NCBI GenBank assembly: GCA_002393555.1
Contig: DGSP01000012.1
Location: forward strand, 1 to 39,498
Length of the DNA stretch: 39,498 bases
Source: Prevotellaceae bacterium UBA4359
GTDB taxonomy: Bacteria > Bacteroidota > Bacteroidia > Bacteroidales > Bacteroidaceae
Direction of reading: 5' to 3'
Shown here piece after piece: positions 39,374 to 39,498 of this stretch (the first letter of the stretch is position 1; each line of letters starts with the position of its first letter). A program made the translations under genes and the position numbers. Under the pieces are notes generated by a model. That model was not told where the DNA came from. It did not search any database and was given only the letters and a program-made list of their open reading frames with translations.

Positions 39374-39393
39374 GCCGCAAGCGGCTTGTTTTT
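39374..39393 (+). terminator. Intrinsic terminator of the SLC13 gene
   Basis: GCCGC-AA-GCGGC (39374-39385) forms a 5-bp GC stem followed directly by TTGTTTTT, about 60 bp past the stop codon at 39313. Confidence 0.75.
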
Positions 39394-39479
39394 CGGACAA
39401 TAATTTCCAAGACTACGAGTTTACTCGCCTGAACACCTATGAAAAGAAAGATATGAGTGAAGAATTGCCAAAAATTGGT

Positions 39480-39498
39480 TCCAATAATAATTATTGGA
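39480..39498. promoter_or_regulatory. 19-bp palindrome at the right edge, possible operator
   Basis: TCCAATAAT-A-ATTATTGGA has 9-bp perfect arms and ends at the window edge, so it may be longer. A shorter CCAA-AAA-TTGG dyad lies just before it. Nothing beyond is visible, so its role is unknown. Confidence 0.3.

Noticed and set aside
38090..39400. A 436-codon minus-strand frame opposite the SLC13 gene
   Set aside because: Antisense to an intact transporter; the translation is a His-rich shadow without motifs.

Overview
The window looks like a chromosomal segment of a gut or oral Bacteroidales bacterium, most likely Prevotella or a close relative. Three things point there. Many genes are preceded by the Bacteroidetes -7 element TAnnTTTG and lack clear Shine-Dalgarno sites. 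Several products belong to families best known from this order: DUF4827, DUF4924, an EF-G2-type elongation factor paralog, and an alpha-galactosidase with a Prevotella-style C-terminal tail. Secreted and lipid-anchored proteins are abundant. No rRNA, tRNA, CRISPR array, transposase or phage gene was found.

Region 1 (1-5850, minus strand) is the least understood part. A double-cysteine zinc-ribbon membrane protein is followed by a SUMF1-fold lipoprotein, a 1244-residue secreted or membrane protein of unknown function, and a second zinc-ribbon protein cut by the window edge. The layout suggests one functional unit and is my best candidate for an undescribed system. Region 2 (5920-9490, plus) is a tight GtrA / family 2 glycosyltransferase / GT87-like / NodB-type deacetylase operon, probably making and deacetylating a polyprenyl-linked sugar for envelope modification. 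It ends in two tandem perfect hairpins facing the next gene.

Region 3 (9511-14720) holds an EF-G2-like factor with a degenerate GTPase centre, hemW with a possibly leaderless promoter, a long repeat-rich spacer, a 65-residue repetitive lipoprotein and an ECF sigma factor. Region 4 (14749-22125, minus) is a seven-gene run from one promoter: LysE-type exporter, DUF4924, rfbD, prfC, threonylcarbamoyl-AMP synthase, ClC channel and fmt. Region 5 (22200-26400) has a secreted esterase divergent from a ROK sugar kinase, and a GH27 alpha-galactosidase, a small carbohydrate-use neighbourhood.

Region 6 (26294-30745, minus) holds an NfeD-like protein, flotillin, DUF4827 lipoprotein and a GlmM-type mutase. 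Region 7 (30900-39498) holds a DUF1846 protein, two secreted proteins of unknown function, an AraC regulator fused to a multi-span membrane domain, a HAD phosphatase, an exported nitroreductase and an SLC13/TrkA-C transporter. Two arrays of the same 23-bp palindromic repeat (22213-22297 and 30927-31011) sit about 9 kb apart, each upstream of a promoter. Several other intergenic inverted and tandem repeats are recorded below.
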